DNA from: Stachybotrys elegans
Taxonomy: Eukaryota > Ascomycota > Sordariomycetes > Hypocreales > Stachybotryaceae
Direction: 5' to 3'
DNA: 64,000 bases
Assembly: GCA_020746835.1 (NCBI GenBank)
Contig: JAGPNK010000001.1
Coordinates: forward strand, 2,914,001-2,978,000
The notes beneath the pieces were generated by a model, which saw nothing but the letters and a program-made list of their open reading frames with translations, ran no database searches and was not told where the DNA came from. Position 1 is the stretch's first letter. Each line of letters opens with the position of its first letter. Both the position numbers and the translations under genes were made by a program. Shown in pieces: positions 39,585-51,457 of the stretch.

Positions 39585-40707
39585 ATGAGGTAGGCTACAA
39601 CCTTTGGCTGCCATCTTGAGATGAATGCATTGTCCTAACAACCCTTCAGCGCTGTAGCAATTCCTTTCGACCCGACCTTCATGGGTCCTCGATCTGCTTT
39701 CACATGGCCTGGTATGTCTTCCATCAAGATGAATCCCGTCGAGTTTCATCAAGCTAACCACCGAGATAGTCTCTCTGGCTCCTCTCGAGTCTAGCGCACC
39801 TGCCACCACTCTGATGCCTCACGACCTCAACTCCATCAGCACGACCTCTGAGCCCAGCCTGACTCCTCCCAGCACCACCCGATCTCTCACTTCCAGCCCT
39901 CCTCGCACTTCTCTCACTCCTCACCAGAGGGAACTGAAGAGGCAACAGGACCGCGCTCGCAGGGACTCTAGGCTCACACAGCGCGTCCGCCGCACCAACA
40001 GCAACAACTCGTTTATGGACTCGTCACCTCCCATGTCTATCCCAGACATCCACGCCTACACCACAGAGCCCGCTCCCATCTCACTGCTCACGGAGCCCGT
40101 CTCTTCCATGCCCACTCCTCCCTACATCCCCTCTTACAGCCCTCCTCTGATGGAGCAGGCACCAGGAGCACACGGATTCGCCGCACCTTACCAGCAGCCA
40201 ATGTAAGTCTTGTGCGAGTCAATGCATCACGACGAAAAACAGGCACTGACAACTCATCTCCAGGCAGCCCAGCTACACCATGTCAATGGAGTACCCCGGT
40301 GTCTACGCCAGCCCTAGTGATTACAGGTAAGACAAGCTGCACTCTCACGATGTACGAAAACAATCAGCTGACAGTTCTGGAATAGCAACCGCCCATCGCC
40401 CATCCCCGTCGCACAAGATCCCAGCATGATGTACCAAGTTCCTGCAGTTATGACATCCGGCGGCGCACACGCTCAGGAGGGAGGCCATGTCCGCGTTGTC
40501 CAGAGCCGACCCAAGCCCCGATGCTGGGAGCACGGATGCAATGGCCGCCAGTTCTCGACCTTCAGCAACCTCCTGCGACACCAGCGTGAGAAGTCTGGCC
40601 AGGCAGCCAAAGCTACATGCCCCAACTGTGGCGCCGAGTTCACACGCACCACGGCTCGCAACGGCCACCTCCTCCACGACAAGTGCAAGCAGCGCCGCAA
40701 CGCATAA
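39585..40707 (+). CDS. Small C2H2-type zinc-finger protein, probable regulator
   Basis: Five exons, 39585-39589 (ATGAG only), 39650-39711, 39770-40202, 40264-40326 and 40386-40707, give 294 residues; all junctions keep phase (2, 1, 2, 2). The first two-thirds is Ser/Thr/Pro-rich, with a basic stretch near 70-95 ([19 protein letters not shown]). The C-terminus has a finger-like pair. The first begins CWEHGC and includes [10 protein letters not shown] but lacks a clear second histidine. The second begins CPNCGAEF and ends GHLLHDKC, so it has C-x2-C and H-x3-H. This resembles conserved ascomycete C2H2 proteins, but I cannot attach a characterised name. DNA binding in the nucleus is an inference from the fingers. 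About 13 kb of gene-free sequence upstream could carry complex regulation. Confidence 0.85.
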
Positions 40708-43700
40708 AGTGCAACTCATTGGAATTTACCAATTTCTTCTTCGATCCGGAAGGCCATGGAAGCTGGGAGCAAACCCCACTTTCATCTGACGGATGTATTT
40801 TGGCTTCTTACCCTTTTTTTCACACTACCGACAAAGTTGGATGTATCATCTGCTGGCGTTCTTTGGGGGGGGGCCATGAAACAGGCGCAAGACGGGACAG
40901 CAAAATTTCCGAGAAAACATGATGGGAAGCGATCTTGGAGGATCTCATTTGAGACCCATGTTTGAAGGTGTCGACAGCATATTATTGCTATATACGGGAG
41001 GCGCGCGCTGATTTTTTTTCTTACTCTTTTTCACTTCTTTGACCATTTTTCGACTTCTCTTCTTTCACCCTCTTGCACGGATCGTACAAGAGAGGCCAGG
41101 TTTTGATGATGGAACGACCTTTGAAGCCTTTGTTTCATTTTCTTTCACTTTTCTACAACCTCAGGAGCGAGGGTTTTTGTGGCGGGGAATAGCAGCACCG
41201 AACTGCATTGGTTTATTGTTATCTCAATGGAATATACCCCTTACTATGTGCAATATGAATATCTACCCTCCTATACTTCTATAAATGGTGTGTACCTTGG
41301 TATAATACACCCTGCTATGCTTGCATCTTGTCCCTGTCAAGGCTGGCTGTAATATCCCAAACATGAACACAATCTATGTTGGGTTCGTTGCCTAGGCGCA
41401 TGCCCACCCAGCCGCAGATTGCTGCTTCTTCATCCGACGCGCTGGGCCGGAGACAATCGTGAGAGGGTGGCACCACTCTGTGACGTTGGCGGCAGGCTTG
41501 GCTTGGATGATGAGCGTGACATTAAACAAGACATATTCTAGTGTTCCATTGTACGATGCAATACCACCCAACCTTCAGTCCGAAACAGCTAGGCCTACGA
41601 GGTACCAAATTGCCGGGCGCAGGACTCCGCCAGACAGGTTGAAAATTGCAGAAAGATCGTCATCAGGATGCAACTGTGAGCGCCACCCTCCCCCCTCTCC
41701 ACCGGACTGGGTTGGAAGGGGGGCGTGTGGGCTGCCAGAATCTGTGTGGATTGGGGACAGCGTCATGTGAGTGAGCGGGTCCGCAATGTGGAATTTGATA
41801 ACGAGGGCACCCCAGGCAGAGCAAGCACGTGTGTAGGTGAATGTGAATGGGGCCCTGCAAACATCAAGTTGGGCTGTGACATAAATAGACTTGGCTCCGT
41901 CCACAATGCTGGCTGCGTTGGGTAGCGGGTGATTGTCCATAATCTGACCAGGTTTCCCTGGCTCAGGCGAGCCCAGCCGGGGATCTGGAAGATGAGAAAG
42001 GGGATCGCGTTCGATTTCGTGGCTTTTTCTCGATCCGGTCCCGTCACAGGTGTATGCTGAACCTGCCATCTGAAGTGTTCCGAGACAGGGACCCGGTTGA
42101 CAAGGTATGAACAAAGGGACCCCAATGGGGTACGCTCGTATGTACACTTCGCATTAGATAGGCACGGAGTCTCTTGCACAGCTCTTGCGCCCCTTGGCAG
42201 GCCCATCACAGTGAGGAGAAGGGGGGGGGGGTCTGAAACTCGAGGCTACAATAAACCCCCTCAATTAGGCAGGCTCAAGCAGGGTAGGGAACGAAGCCCT
42301 GGTTCCTTCTTTTGCTGTAATTTATTCGCCTGTCACTGTCAGCGAGAGCCGAGACTTGCCAACCCCCAGGTCACCAATACCCTGGCATATGCGCCTCGTT
42401 GCAAAAGGGACCATGGAAATGTATGGCGTGGCCCATCCGACGTGCCCCGACTTCATGGGAAAAAGAGCAGCGAGAGCGAGCCTGAGAAAGGAAGACAAAT
42501 AAAATAAATAAATAAAAACAAAGCAGGGAAAGAATATAAAAAAGAAAGAAAGAAAGAAAGAAAAGAAAAGGAAAAGCCACTTGAAGCATCGCATCGCATC
42601 AGGAAGGACAAGTCTTGAACGACTTGCGCTAAAACATGTCTGTGCTGTCTGTCGATCCCCCCCAGGCGAGACACCAGACACCTGCAAAGCGTCCGTAGTG
42701 GTGTACACGGGACGTAGCCTAGCCAATGGCTCGTGCAGCCCACGTCAACGACTATGGCTGGGTGTCGTCGATATGGCTGGCTGGCGACTGAGGTTCCTGG
42801 TCGTAGCGGGCGACGTGAGAGCAAAAGGATACGCCCTGCTTGGCAATGTTGGAAGCAGGCAAGGCAGACAAGCAGGGGCGCATTCGTTGCCACCATCTGC
42901 TGCACCCTTTTACGCGTTTGCCCATCGGCAACACAGGCCGCGCCTTGCTGGCTCGGCGATTGCCCTTTTGAGAACAAGGACCTGGGTAGGTGACTAGGTA
43001 GTCAGGAGAAATGGGGCTTGCAACGGAGGATCAAGGTGGGCGAACTGGCTCCTGACCTGGGTGCTTGCCGACACCACCGTCGTATTGCCCAAAGCTATAC
43101 GAAGAATGAATGCTGGAGAGTCTTCTTGAGACACGGGAAACAAGCTCTGGGTCCAGCGAGGCTTGACGACCCGGAAGCTCCATCGTTCCTGGAGCCTTCG
43201 CCTCCCCTCGGCTTGCCCAAGTTGGTAGAACTAAATGCAGGCAAAAAGACCATTAGCCTGAGATCTCCATGCTAGCGGCGGAACAAAATCCGTAGGGGCT
43301 GCTTGCTTCTCTGTCCCCCCCCTCTTGAGGGGAGCGTTGGGGGTGGCGTCGTGCTTGTACGGGACCTTCGACGTAATGCAAGGTGAATGGAGATACCAAG
43401 GTATGCATACTCACCTTGGACAACCGAAGGGGGACGAGGGCCTGTGGCCACCTTCAGCTCTCCCTTCGGTCCACTGACGCAGAGCAATCGCGATGCGTAA
43501 ACAGGTAGCCCGGCCTCTAGGAACGACGGACCTGAATGGCTGTACGGAGGAGGATCAGTAAGGACCGGCCACTAACTACCTTTGCCGACGCCACTCAGCA
43601 CGAACAGCCAGCTCCAACGCTAGGGCATCTGCTTGGGATGCCAGGTGGTTGAATTTGGAATGCTGCGATTCAGCTGTGGTCAGGAAGCCCCACCTACACA

Positions 43701-44006
43701 AGTCATTAGTGGGCAGGCACACGGCAAGCACGGAGCAAGGTTAGCGTGGTAGCGCCTGACGCGTGGTTGGTGCACTAAGCGCGCCTCTGATCGCTTGTTG
43801 CCTCACCAGTGTCACCAAAACGAGATTATCAACACGCCTAACCTGAGGGACCCAAACAAAGCGACCACCAAGACATAGGCTCCGGCATAACACCGCTTAC
43901 CCACATCGTGGGCGCCCAGCAGTTTACGCAGAAAGGAGCAAGGAAAGAGAAAGGGAGAGGGAGACAGGCAAGCGAAGAAAAAAAATTAGAGAGAGATGAG
44001 CCAGCC
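40708..44006. other. Intergenic, no supported gene
   Basis: The 3' flank of the C2H2 gene is T-rich to about 41300. The rest has overlapping short frames, none longer than about 190 residues, with no family motif. A GAAA microsatellite lies near 42540. The final 100 bp before APC2 is purine-rich (AAGGAAAGAGAAAG-like) and is probably its leader. Confidence 0.55.
42539..42576. repeat. GAAA microsatellite
   Basis: About seven GAAA units with GAAAA variants, preceded by AAAT-rich sequence. Non-coding. Confidence 0.85.
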
Positions 44007-46580
44007 ATGACGGCTTCTAGAGTTCGTGCGCGGAAGCACAAGGTGTTTCGATCCGTCTTTCAGACAGACCATTCACAGCCGACGCCCAAGCTCCCCTCCA
44101 CGCAGCAAGGAGAGGCATTCGGTGGGCCTCTGGCATCCCTTGCCAACAAGAGCCATCAGCACACAGTACCGCCGCTGCAACCGCCGAGTGACCAGGTCCG
44201 CTGGGATAGAGCCTGGCATGTGGTCACCTCGCATATACAGCTGCCGTCTTCTGTTGCCATAGAGGACTCATTTGGCACCAACCTACCGCAGTCTCAGGAT
44301 CTCGATCCCGAGTTTGAGGAGTCGCTATCGGTTGTGCTCCAGCCTGACAATGTTGTGCCGCGGGCCACCGACACCGAGGACATTCTAGGCTGGCACATTC
44401 ACCAGGTCCGGCAACACTTCAACAACCATGTTCTGCCTCTTCTAGCAGCATGCGCTAGCCAAGGAGACCAGAGCCAAGTCCTCCTCAGTAGCATCCAGAC
44501 CCTCGAGGCTGCCCATCGGCAGTACCTCTTTGGCCTATCGTTGATTTTACGTGGTTTTAGCGATGGCCTTGCCAATGCCGGCGTTGAAAAGTTTCGTCGC
44601 GACCTTCATGCTGTTATTGGCAACTCTTGGACCCCTGGCTTGATGAAGGCACTTCGGGATGTCTTCCATGGCCTTCTTACCGACATTTTGGGGCCCGGCA
44701 AGCAGCCAGGAGGCCATGATGGTGACCGCACGGCAAGACGCCGGGTAACTCGAGCTCGAGACGAGCTTCTCAGCCTCCTTGAATCCTTGCAGCAGGTCGG
44801 TCTGGCTGGAGACAAGTTTCAAATCTTGTTCGCGGAGTTGATGGATCAGACCATGAGCGAATACATCCAAAAGACGTACGCTGGCGTCTGGGCAAAGCTT
44901 GAAGCATCGACTGAGCGTGGCGACACTGCTACCTTGGGGTGCGCGCATCATCTGAGCGATTGGGTAGAGAATCATTATGGCCGCCTCGCTGTAGAGGTCT
45001 TTGGACGTCTGGGAGGGAACATAGCGTGGGGTGATGTCCAACGCTGGAGAGATGTTGCCATCGGTCGACTCGCTGCCTTGCGCATACAGGAGCTCTTTGA
45101 CATTGTCCTCAGCTGGCCTCGCAGCAAAGGGGGTCTCGAGGACCTCAGGTCTGCCGTAACAACACCACAAAGACGGCTTCAGCTCACCGACACCTTCTCC
45201 GCCATGATGCAGAAGAGGCTTCTTCATCCAGGGTGTTCTACCCTCGTTATCTTGCGGACATATATCTCAATGATTCGGACGTTCCACGCCCTTGATCAAT
45301 CCACGGTCCTCCTCGATCGAGTCGCCCACGCTCTGCAGCTCTATTTATGCCATAGAGATGATGCCATCCGCATCGTCGTTACTGGCCTGCTCTCCAACCC
45401 CAGGACTACCAACGCCGAGGATAGCAAGGGAAAGCTGGTCGAGCTGGCAGTTATACTTAATGAGGCGTTCCAACAACAAAGGCGGCATGCAGAAGAAGAA
45501 GACTTGGACTGGGGCGACATGACCTGGGTCCCGGATCCGTCCGACGCAGGCTTCAACTATAAGAGGCCCAAGAACCAAGACGTCATCGGCACTCTGATTA
45601 ATGCACTGGGGTCGCAGGACATCTTTATCAAGGAGTTCCAGCTGATCATCTCGGAGCGGCTCTTGTCAAGCCAGCCTAATTTCCAGCAAGAGTCAAAGGT
45701 CCTCGGGCTTCTGAAGAAGCGATTTGGCGAAAGCGCTCTGCAGAATTGTGATGTCATGATGAAGGATATACAGGACTCTAAAACTGTGGACGATGTCATT
45801 CGGAAGGAGCAGAATCTCTCACCGCCGGCTGAGTCTGACGAGCTCTCGTTCCATTCCAGAATTCTGTCCCGGCTTTTCTGGCCCAGTCTACCAAAGAACC
45901 CCTTCGTGGTGCCCGCCACAGTTGCAAAGACCCAGGGGCTGTACGAGGAAGGCTTTGGCGCTCTGAAGACCCGGCGGAGGCTAAATTGGCTTGATCATCT
46001 CGGCTCGGCGACTGTTAAGCTGGATCTCGAGGACCGGTCGTTGGAGGTGAAGTGCAAGACATACGAGGCTGCCGTTATCCATCAGTTCCACGACAACGGA
46101 AGTGGCAGATCTGATCCTCAACAACGAACCTTCAACGAACTGTGGGAGACACTGATGATGGACGAGGACTTGTTGGAGGCCGCTCTCAAGTTCTGGACAA
46201 GCAAACGAGTCTTGCGGGACATCGGAGATCAAACCTTTGTTGTGTTGGAGAAGCTGGACGACGAGGAGACGGCAGGGGAGGCGGCGGAAGATTCGCTTGG
46301 TGCAGGACCTTCGGATGGTCCCCCATCACCGCGAAAAGCGAAGAATCTGGACGCCAAGGAGCAGGCTCAACGAACCGTATACTGGCAGTTCATTGTAGGG
46401 ATGCTCACCAACTCGAGCCCGGCGATGCCGCTGGGCCAAATATCCATGATGATGAAGATGCTGATTGCCGACGGGTGTCCCTGGAGTAACGAAGAGCTGC
46501 AAGAATTTCTGGGCGAAAAGATAGCCGAGGGCGTCTTGGAGTTGGCCGGCGGCAAATACAAGTTACCGAAAAAGGGGTGA
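44007..46580 (+). CDS. apc2: Anaphase-promoting complex subunit 2 (cullin homology)
   Basis: A single exon of 857 residues; the ATG at 44007 is the first in frame. The N-terminal two-thirds is helical and cullin-repeat-like. A cullin-homology domain follows (FIKEFQLIISERLL, LGLLKKRFGESALQNCDVMMKDI). Around residues 648-690 comes RRRLNWLDHLGSATVKLDLE with YEAAVIHQF, which matches APC2, and the C-terminal 80 residues form a winged-helix-like WHB domain (MMMKMLIADGCPWSNEELQEFL, GKYKLPKKG). APC2 pairs with the RING subunit APC11 to form the catalytic core of the APC/C ubiquitin ligase, which degrades cyclins and securin in mitosis. No intron is needed: homology runs through the full frame. It converges with the RidA gene about 660 bp away. 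Confidence 0.9.
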   Translation: MTASRVRARKHKVFRSVFQTDHSQPTPKLPSTQQGEAFGGPLASLANKSHQHTVPPLQPPSDQVRWDRAWHVVTSHIQLPSSVAIEDSFGTNLPQSQDLDPEFEESLSVVLQPDNVVPRATDTEDILGWHIHQVRQHFNNHVLPLLAACASQGDQSQVLLSSIQTLEAAHRQYLFGLSLILRGFSDGLANAGVEKFRRDLHAVIGNSWTPGLMKALRDVFHGLLTDILGPGKQPGGHDGDRTARRRVTRARDELLSLLESLQQVGLAGDKFQILFAELMDQTMSEYIQKTYAGVWAKLEASTERGDTATLGCAHHLSDWVENHYGRLAVEVFGRLGGNIAWGDVQRWRDVAIGRLAALRIQELFDIVLSWPRSKGGLEDLRSAVTTPQRRLQLTDTFSAMMQKRLLHPGCSTLVILRTYISMIRTFHALDQSTVLLDRVAHALQLYLCHRDDAIRIVVTGLLSNPRTTNAEDSKGKLVELAVILNEAFQQQRRHAEEEDLDWGDMTWVPDPSDAGFNYKRPKNQDVIGTLINALGSQDIFIKEFQLIISERLLSSQPNFQQESKVLGLLKKRFGESALQNCDVMMKDIQDSKTVDDVIRKEQNLSPPAESDELSFHSRILSRLFWPSLPKNPFVVPATVAKTQGLYEEGFGALKTRRRLNWLDHLGSATVKLDLEDRSLEVKCKTYEAAVIHQFHDNGSGRSDPQQRTFNELWETLMMDEDLLEAALKFWTSKRVLRDIGDQTFVVLEKLDDEETAGEAAEDSLGAGPSDGPPSPRKAKNLDAKEQAQRTVYWQFIVGMLTNSSPAMPLGQISMMMKMLIADGCPWSNEELQEFLGEKIAEGVLELAGGKYKLPKKG

Positions 46581-47239
46581 CGACAGAGATGTGCCCATAC
46601 AAAGAAGTGCATGAGCGAATGGTCTGAGAGTTGTGTGTTGTTTTGCAGTCCAACTGGGGATATATTCGTGCGTCCACATACAGTCTGCACCACTGCCTCA
46701 TGGAACGCTCAGAGGACCGTGAGAACCACAGGGGGGGCTCAATATGCAGGATTATCTGAAGGTCACAAAAGATTCACCGACTTGCCTCCAGCTTCACACG
46801 GTGCCTGTATTTTTCAGCGCTGCCAGAGCACCAGGTACATGTTAACTATAAGACAAAGGCAGATCCCGCCTGTATTTGTGCTTTGCATAGTTAAAGGCAG
46901 CAACGTCCTACTATGCTCACGTGTACCATGTTCGGGTCATTTCAATTGACGGTTGAGAAACCCGAGGAGGAATTGGTGATGGTAGACACATGGCATTTCG
47001 CGTACATGATCCATTACTTTATGCCATCAGCAGACATTCAGTTTCAAACTTGCCTAGTTATAGATAGCTGAAATACCCAGAAACTCCCGTCATACTCTGC
47101 TAGAGTCACTGGGCTGATACTCTTGCCGGTGCCATTGTCACAAAAAGCATGCATGCATCACAGTCGTGGCTGCAAGTCTGATCTTTACATATGTAATTAT
47201 ATGTCATTGGAGTTCCATTTTGTGGTACAAATCAGCTGC
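46581..47239. other. Convergent intergenic region, APC2 / RidA
   Basis: It contains the 3' flanks of two convergent genes. No open frame with family character and no RNA gene was recognised. Confidence 0.55.
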
Positions 47240-47904
47240 TTACGGCAAGGCAATGCACTCAATCTCGACATCAACGTTCTTGGGGAGAGTCTTGACAGCA
47301 ACGCAGCTGCGAGCAGGCTTGTGGGAGAACCACTTCTCGTACTCGGTATTCATCTCCTGGTGCACCAAGTCAATAGAGTTTCCAGTAATGTCGAGATTAG
47401 ACGTACGCCAAAAATGCCCATGTCAGAGATGAAGATGGTAGTCTTCACAACCTTGGGGATGGATGAGCCGGCGGCCTTGAGAACAGCCTCCAAGTTCTGG
47501 CAGCAGAGCTTGGTCTTCTCGGCAATGGTGCCCTCGAGGAGAGTGCCCTCAGGGGTCAGGGGGATCTGGCCCGAGCAGTAGATGGCAAAGGGCGTCTTGA
47601 CGGCTTGAGACTGCTGGGGTTCAGTATGCTATTCTGGAGACAACAGACGAGGGCACAGGAGCAGCTCACGTAGGGTCCAACAGCTGGAGCGAGGGCAATT
47701 AGATTCCATCTTTCACGGCGGGCACTGGGGCCAGCACTTACGAGCAGGAGCGTCCTTGGTGAAGACGATGGTCTGGTCAGACATGGTGGATTTAGGACGA
47801 GCAAGTGCTGGGAGAGCTGTAAATGCACGCCTTGATGCGGAGAGAGAGCAGAGGCCGGCCCTGGGGCCAAGCCGGAGAGCAGTTCGAGCAATGCTTGACG
47901 ACAT
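47240..47904 (-). CDS. mmf1: RidA/YjgF family enamine/imine deaminase
   Basis: Four exons on the minus strand, 47904-47742, 47683-47670 (14 nt), 47610-47407 and 47356-47240, encode 165 residues. Splicing yields the family core [42 protein letters not shown] and [21 protein letters not shown]. The conserved arginine (PARSCVAV) that binds the substrate carboxylate is present, as is the ending [10 protein letters not shown]. RidA proteins hydrolyse reactive 2-aminoacrylate and related enamines made by PLP enzymes. The first 40 residues (Arg/Ser/Ala-rich, no acid residues) look like a mitochondrial presequence; a second ATG at 47784 (MSDQTIVF) would give a cytosolic form of normal family length. 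The middle acceptor is CAGCAG; using the second AG gives the canonical PYSQA. Confidence 0.93.
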
Positions 47905-49046
47905 ACCTGAGGGTCAGAGGGCGGTGATTAGCTGGATTGGATATCGCAGAGGTCGGGGATTGCGGTAAATTGGCCAAGGGAAAGGAAAGTGTTTTAACTC
48001 ACGGGCTGTCAAAGGCAAGTAGTAGCTTGTCGATGCGTGGCAGATGTGTGAAGGTGGGGAGCTCCCCGCAGCGAAGTCGGCCTGTAGCCAAATGACGTGG
48101 GGCCAATGCTTCTAGACTGCTCCAAGTAATAGTAGCCTCAGTCCTTGCCTACAGGTCCTTAGGTAGGTAGGAAGTGAGGGCAGCGACTAATGGGAAGGAA
48201 CGAGATTGTTGAGGTGAGCATCAAGGCATGTGATTATCGATAATAAAGTAAAATAAATTAGTTAGTAGTTAATTGAGGCGCATTCGTGTCCAGATAGGTA
48301 TGGTGCATGGCAGGAACAAAGCTCCAAGATGCAAGACACCCCTTATTCATTCCATTCGGTTTCAATATTGGAGTCATTGGGGCGAAGATCACACAGCACC
48401 ACAAGATTAGCAGAGAGAATCACTTGTACTTCGAGGCCCATCTGTCTGCCGCATCTCCAGCAGATATTTGTACCCAGCCAGATCAAACCAAACTGGCCTT
48501 TCTTCAGTATCCACGAAACCATTTTGACGCAGCCTAATAGCGCCAGATACTAGTAGGTCAGCCACATGGGCACTAGCCACAAGGGCGGTCCGGATCGTCC
48601 AATAATGGAGCATCCCTGCTGCGGGACCATGCTTCTAGATTCAGAGCTGGACACGTTCACTTCAAGAGTGCGTCGCCAGCACCCAACATCTTGAAAAAGG
48701 GGACCCCAAAATCATCAATCCCCCTAACCCGAGCACCTGCATCGAGGCATCGGGTGGTCGTCGGTCTTCACCTACCTTCTCGTCCTTCCTTTTATCTTTT
48801 CCCTTCTTCGTCTTCTTCTTCTTCCTTTGTCCCCTGATTCTCCCTTTACCTTTGCCATCTTCTAATCTTCAGCTTGCTGCCGGCCCCGGCATCTTGCAGT
48901 AAGTTGTCGCCCCTCTCTCTCTCTCTCTCACCTTTTGGGGCTGTGGATGGCCACGTAGCGTTTCCCCATCGTCGCAGTCCTCTGCCTCTGCCGATCTTCT
49001 TCCATTGCCATCGAGTCTCTCTAACCCCGTTGCTTCCAGAATCGTC
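47905..49046. other. Divergent promoter region, RidA / Pmt4
   Basis: Shared upstream region of the RidA gene (leftward) and the PMT4 gene (rightward). The 250 bp before the PMT4 ATG is CT-rich, with a (CT)n tract near 48915, fitting a leader. No gene is seen. Confidence 0.55.
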
Positions 49047-51457
49047 ATGGCTCGTCCTCAGACGCCGCAGGGCAGCTTGCGGCAGAGGAACCCTCCCAAG
49101 GAGGCTGCAAAGCCGTCCACATTCGACCCCGAACCCGAACTCGACAAGCTCGCCAAGGCTGCCGCACAGCGCAATGCCGCCGGAAACGAGATCGAGTTCC
49201 AGATCGGCTTCGCCGTCATGACCCTCCTGGGCTTCATCACCCGCTTCTGGGGCATCAATCACCCCAACGAGGTCGTCTTTGACGAGGTTCATTTTGGCAA
49301 GGTACGCCCCGACTTCTCAATCCTCAAATCACCCGGCACGCCGCTTACCACGACTCTAGTTTGCCTCTTACTACCTCGAACGCACGTACTTCTTCGATGT
49401 CCACCCCCCTCTCGGAAAGCTGCTCTTCGCCTTCATGGGCTGGTTGGTCGGCTACGATGGCAACTTCCACTTCGAGAACATTGGCGATTCCTACATTGAT
49501 AACAATGTTCCCTACGTCGCCTACCGTGCGCTCCCTGCCATTCTCGGCGCTCTGACCGTCTCCGTCACCTATCTCATCATGTGGGAGTCGGGCTACAGTC
49601 TGCCGGCCTGCATCGTGGCATCTGGCTTGATCCTCCTCGACAATGCTCACATCGGCCAGACTCGCCTCATTCTCCTCGACGCCACCCTGGTCTTTGCCAT
49701 GGCCTGCAGTCTCCTGTGCTACATCAAGTTCTACAAGATGCGGCATGACCCCTTTAGCCGCAAGTGGTGGAAGTGGCTCATCTTGACTGGCTTCGCACTC
49801 TCCTGCGACATCTCGGTCAAGTATGTCGGTACCTTTGCCTTTGCCACCATCGGCTGCGCCGTCATCATTGACCTTTGGGACCTCCTGGATATCAAGCGAC
49901 CCGGCGGCGCCCTGAGCCTGCCAACCTTTGGCAAGCACTTTGCTGCGCGAGCATTTGGTCTCATTGTCCTGCCGTTCCTCTTTTATCTCTTCTGGTTCCA
50001 GGTCCACTTCGCCATCCTGTCCCGCTCGGGCCCCGGCGACGACTTCATGTCCCCCGAGTTCCAGGAGACGCTGAGCGACAACGTCATGCTGGCCAACTCG
50101 CACGCCATTGAGTTCTACGACACCATCACCATCAGGCACAAGGAGACCAAGGTCTACCTGCACAGCCATGATGCCCGCTACCCTCTGCGTTACGACGACG
50201 GCCGTGTGTCCAGTCAGGGACAGCAGGTTACCGGCTACCCTCACAACGACACCAACAACTACTGGCAGGTCCTGCCCATCAGCAACAACAACGAGATGGG
50301 CAAGGTCATTAAGAACCACGACCTCGTCAGACTCAGGCACATTGTCACCGACACGATTCTCCTATCTCACGATGTGGCTTCGCCTTACTACCCCACCAAC
50401 CAGGAGTTCACCTGCGTTTCCACCGAGGATGCTTTCGGCAAGCGCCAGAATGATACCATCTTCGAGGTCCGCCTTGAGCACGGCAAGAACAAGCAGGAGT
50501 GGAAGACGGTCTCCGGTCACTTCAAGCTGATTCACAACCCCAGCAAGGTGGCCATGTGGACGCACACCAAGCCTCTGCCCGAGTGGGGTTTTGGACAGGC
50601 AGAGATTAACGGCAACAAGCAGATCCCCCCGAGCTCCAACGTCTGGGTCGTGGAGGACATTGCCTCTCTCGCTGCGGATGCTCCTCGTCGCCAGAAGCCC
50701 CCTCGCCAGGTCAAGCATGTCCCATTCCTCAAGAAGTGGCTCGAGCTTCAGGGCGCCATGTTCTACCACAACAACAAGCTCACCAGCAGCCACCCCTATG
50801 CCAGCCAGCCCTACCAGTGGCCGTTCCTGCTCCGTGGTGTTAGCTTCTGGACCCAGAACGACACCCGCCAGCAGATTTACTTCCTCGGCAACCCGTTCGG
50901 CTGGTGGCTCGCCAGCAGTCTGCTGGCTGTTTTTGCAGGCATCATCGGAGCGGATCAGATGTCTCTGCGCCGTGGTATCGATGCTCTGGATCGCCGTAAG
51001 TTTTACTAAACGTCTGTGTATGTAAGTAGCCTGCTAACGCTTGCCAGGCACTCGCTCTCGTCTGTACAACTCGACCGGCTTCTTCTTTATTGCCTGGGCC
51101 ACTCACTTCTTCCCCTTCTTCCTGATGGGCCGTCAGCTCTTCCTGCACCACTACCTGCCTGCCCACGTTGCATCATGTCTGGTAGCTGGCTCGCTTGTTG
51201 AGTTTGTCTTCAACACGGAGCCCGTCGACGAAACCCAATCTGGTCCGACCCCCAGCCCCAAGAGGCACATTACTGCCCGGGAGCGATTCGCGGGCAAGAG
51301 CATGCTGCCTGCTTGGATCGCAACTCTGGTTATCCTTTCTCTGGTGGCGGCCTGTTGGGCCTTCTTCCTGCCTCTCACCTACGGTTACCCCGGCCTTACG
51401 GTGGAGCAGGTTGTCAGGAGGAAGTGGCTCGGCTACGATCTTCACTTTGCCAAGTAA
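49047..51457 (+). CDS. pmt4: Protein O-mannosyltransferase, Pmt4 type
   Basis: Three exons, 49047-49301, 49360-50995 and 51048-51457, give 766 residues, the usual Pmt4 length. The catalytic N-terminus has FWGINHPNEVVFDEVHFGK with the essential Asp-Glu pair, then YFFDVHPPLGKLL. Multiple membrane helices follow. The lumenal loop with MIR repeats spans about residues 330-540 (EFYDTITIRHKETKVYLHSH, NYWQVLPI, DLVRLRHIVTDTILLSH, SSNVWVVEDI). Further C-terminal membrane helices end in LGYDLHFAK. The enzyme transfers mannose from dolichyl-phosphate mannose to Ser/Thr of secretory and membrane proteins in the ER; Pmt4 works as a homodimer on membrane-anchored proteins. It is convergent with the unknown gene at 51817, about 360 bp apart. 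Confidence 0.96.

Noticed and set aside
44547..45227. 226-residue minus-strand frame in APC2
   Set aside because: Antisense shadow of the well-supported APC2 exon.
49345..50340. 331-residue minus-strand frame inside the PMT4 gene
   Set aside because: Antisense shadow of a GC-rich third-position coding exon; it is Val/Asp/Glu/Gly-repetitive and has no family signal.
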